Below, piece by piece: positions 5,880 to 6,382 of a stretch of 6,382 bases of DNA. The position numbers were made by a program, and so were the translations under genes. Origin of the DNA: Oceanihabitans sp. (GTDB lineage: Bacteria; Bacteroidota; Bacteroidia; Flavobacteriales; Flavobacteriaceae); contig JAGPUY010000322.1 of NCBI GenBank assembly GCA_018067265.1, positions 1 through 6,382 of the forward strand. Reading direction: 5' to 3'. How positions within the stretch are numbered: position 1 is the first letter of the stretch; the number at the start of each line of letters is the position of its first letter. The notes under the pieces are model-generated. The model was given only the letters and a program-made list of their open reading frames with translations. It did not search any database and was not told where the DNA came from.

Positions 5880-6382
5880 ATGAGTCTAGTAACCGCAAAA
5901 GAAGTAGCAAAAGCCATACACGTAGATAAGTATGGTTTTCTAGGTACATTCTTTGGTTGGCTTCTAATGAAGGTTCTAAAAATATCGACCATAAATAAAG
6001 TTTACAATAGAAATAAACATTTAGAAGGTTTGCCTTTTTTAGAAGCTATTTTAGATGAATTCCAGATTAAATTCGAAATTCCTGAAGAAGATTTAAAACG
6101 TTTACCAAAAGATGGCGCATACATAACTGTATCTAACCATCCACTTGGTGGCATAGATGGTGTTTTGCTTTTAAAATTGATGTTAGAGCAAAGAAATGAT
6201 TTTAAGATAATTGCGAACTTCTTGCTTCATCGTATTGCACCAATGAAACCTTATATTATGCCTGTAAATCCTTTTGAAGACAGGAAAGATATTAAATCTA
6301 GTATTGCAGGTTTTAAAAATTCCCTTTTACATTTACGTGACGGTCATCCACTTGGTGTGTTTCCTGCAGGAGAAGTTTCTAC
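5880..6382 (+). CDS. PlsC-like acyltransferase, C-terminus cut off by the window edge
   Basis: Only 167 N-terminal residues are visible because the gene runs off the right edge. A hydrophobic segment FLGTFFGWLLMKVLKI (20-35) probably anchors it to the inner face of the membrane. The catalytic block is SNHPLGGIDG (85-94), where His87 and Asp93 are separated by five residues instead of the four usual in PlsC. FPAGEVS (161-167) corresponds to the FPxGxxS acyl-acceptor motif. This spacing and the NHPLGG signature fit the family related to OlsA/GlsA and 'putative hemolysin' proteins, which acylate lyso-aminolipids such as lyso-ornithine or glycine lipids. From memory, similar Flavobacteriaceae N-termini can be fused to a GNAT-type N-acyltransferase as in OlsF; the missing part would decide this. 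The ATG at 5880 begins the conserved sequence and follows an A-rich leader with no Shine-Dalgarno. Confidence 0.9.
   Translation, partial: MSLVTAKEVAKAIHVDKYGFLGTFFGWLLMKVLKISTINKVYNRNKHLEGLPFLEAILDEFQIKFEIPEEDLKRLPKDGAYITVSNHPLGGIDGVLLLKLMLEQRNDFKIIANFLLHRIAPMKPYIMPVNPFEDRKDIKSSIAGFKNSLLHLRDGHPLGVFPAGEVS

Noticed and set aside
5717..5992. 91-codon minus-strand ORF
   Set aside because: It spans the end of lysC, the promoter gap and the start of the acyltransferase on the opposite strand, with no recognisable protein features.

Overview
The window is AT-rich and reads as chromosome from a marine-type member of the Flavobacteriaceae (Bacteroidota). Three things suggest this: the proteins resemble Bacteroidota homologues, start codons lack Shine-Dalgarno sequences, and promoter-like motifs match the Bacteroidota -7 consensus TAnnTTTG (found at 2912-2919, 4051-4058 and 5810-5817). 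This is judged by eye, without a database search.

Left half, minus strand (about 1-3955). Transcription runs leftward from fbp (class 1 fructose-1,6-bisphosphatase, 2951-3955). A 72-base gap with its own candidate promoter follows, then a tight four-gene cluster: a small coiled-coil protein (2516-2878), a two-part protein whose C-terminal half looks like a roadblock/longin fold (1679-2497), a Ras/Rab-like small GTPase with all five G motifs (1201-1692), and a soluble PAS hybrid histidine kinase cut by the left window edge (1-1189). Spacings of 18 bases, a 14-base overlap and 11 bases point to one operon. It looks like a bacterial small-GTPase switch with a putative roadblock partner wired to a phosphorelay. 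It is the most interesting part of the window and the best candidate for an undescribed system.

Right half, plus strand (about 4075-6382). A GNAT acetyltransferase of the diamine/thialysine (SSAT-like) type overlaps the aspartate kinase gene by four bases (ATGA). The two are therefore probably co-translated and may be linked through the lysine/diamine branch of aspartate metabolism. After 78 bases holding a -7 motif and a stem-loop comes the start of a PlsC-like acyltransferase, cut by the right edge. It may be the N-terminal half of an OlsF-type aminolipid synthase.

The 119-base divergent region between fbp and the GNAT gene is rich in symmetry: a 9-bp inverted repeat with a 19-base spacer, a 10-bp palindrome at each end, and a 9-bp direct repeat. 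This suggests a shared operator. There are no RNA genes, mobile elements or CRISPR arrays in the window, and no gene-free stretch longer than about 120 bases.
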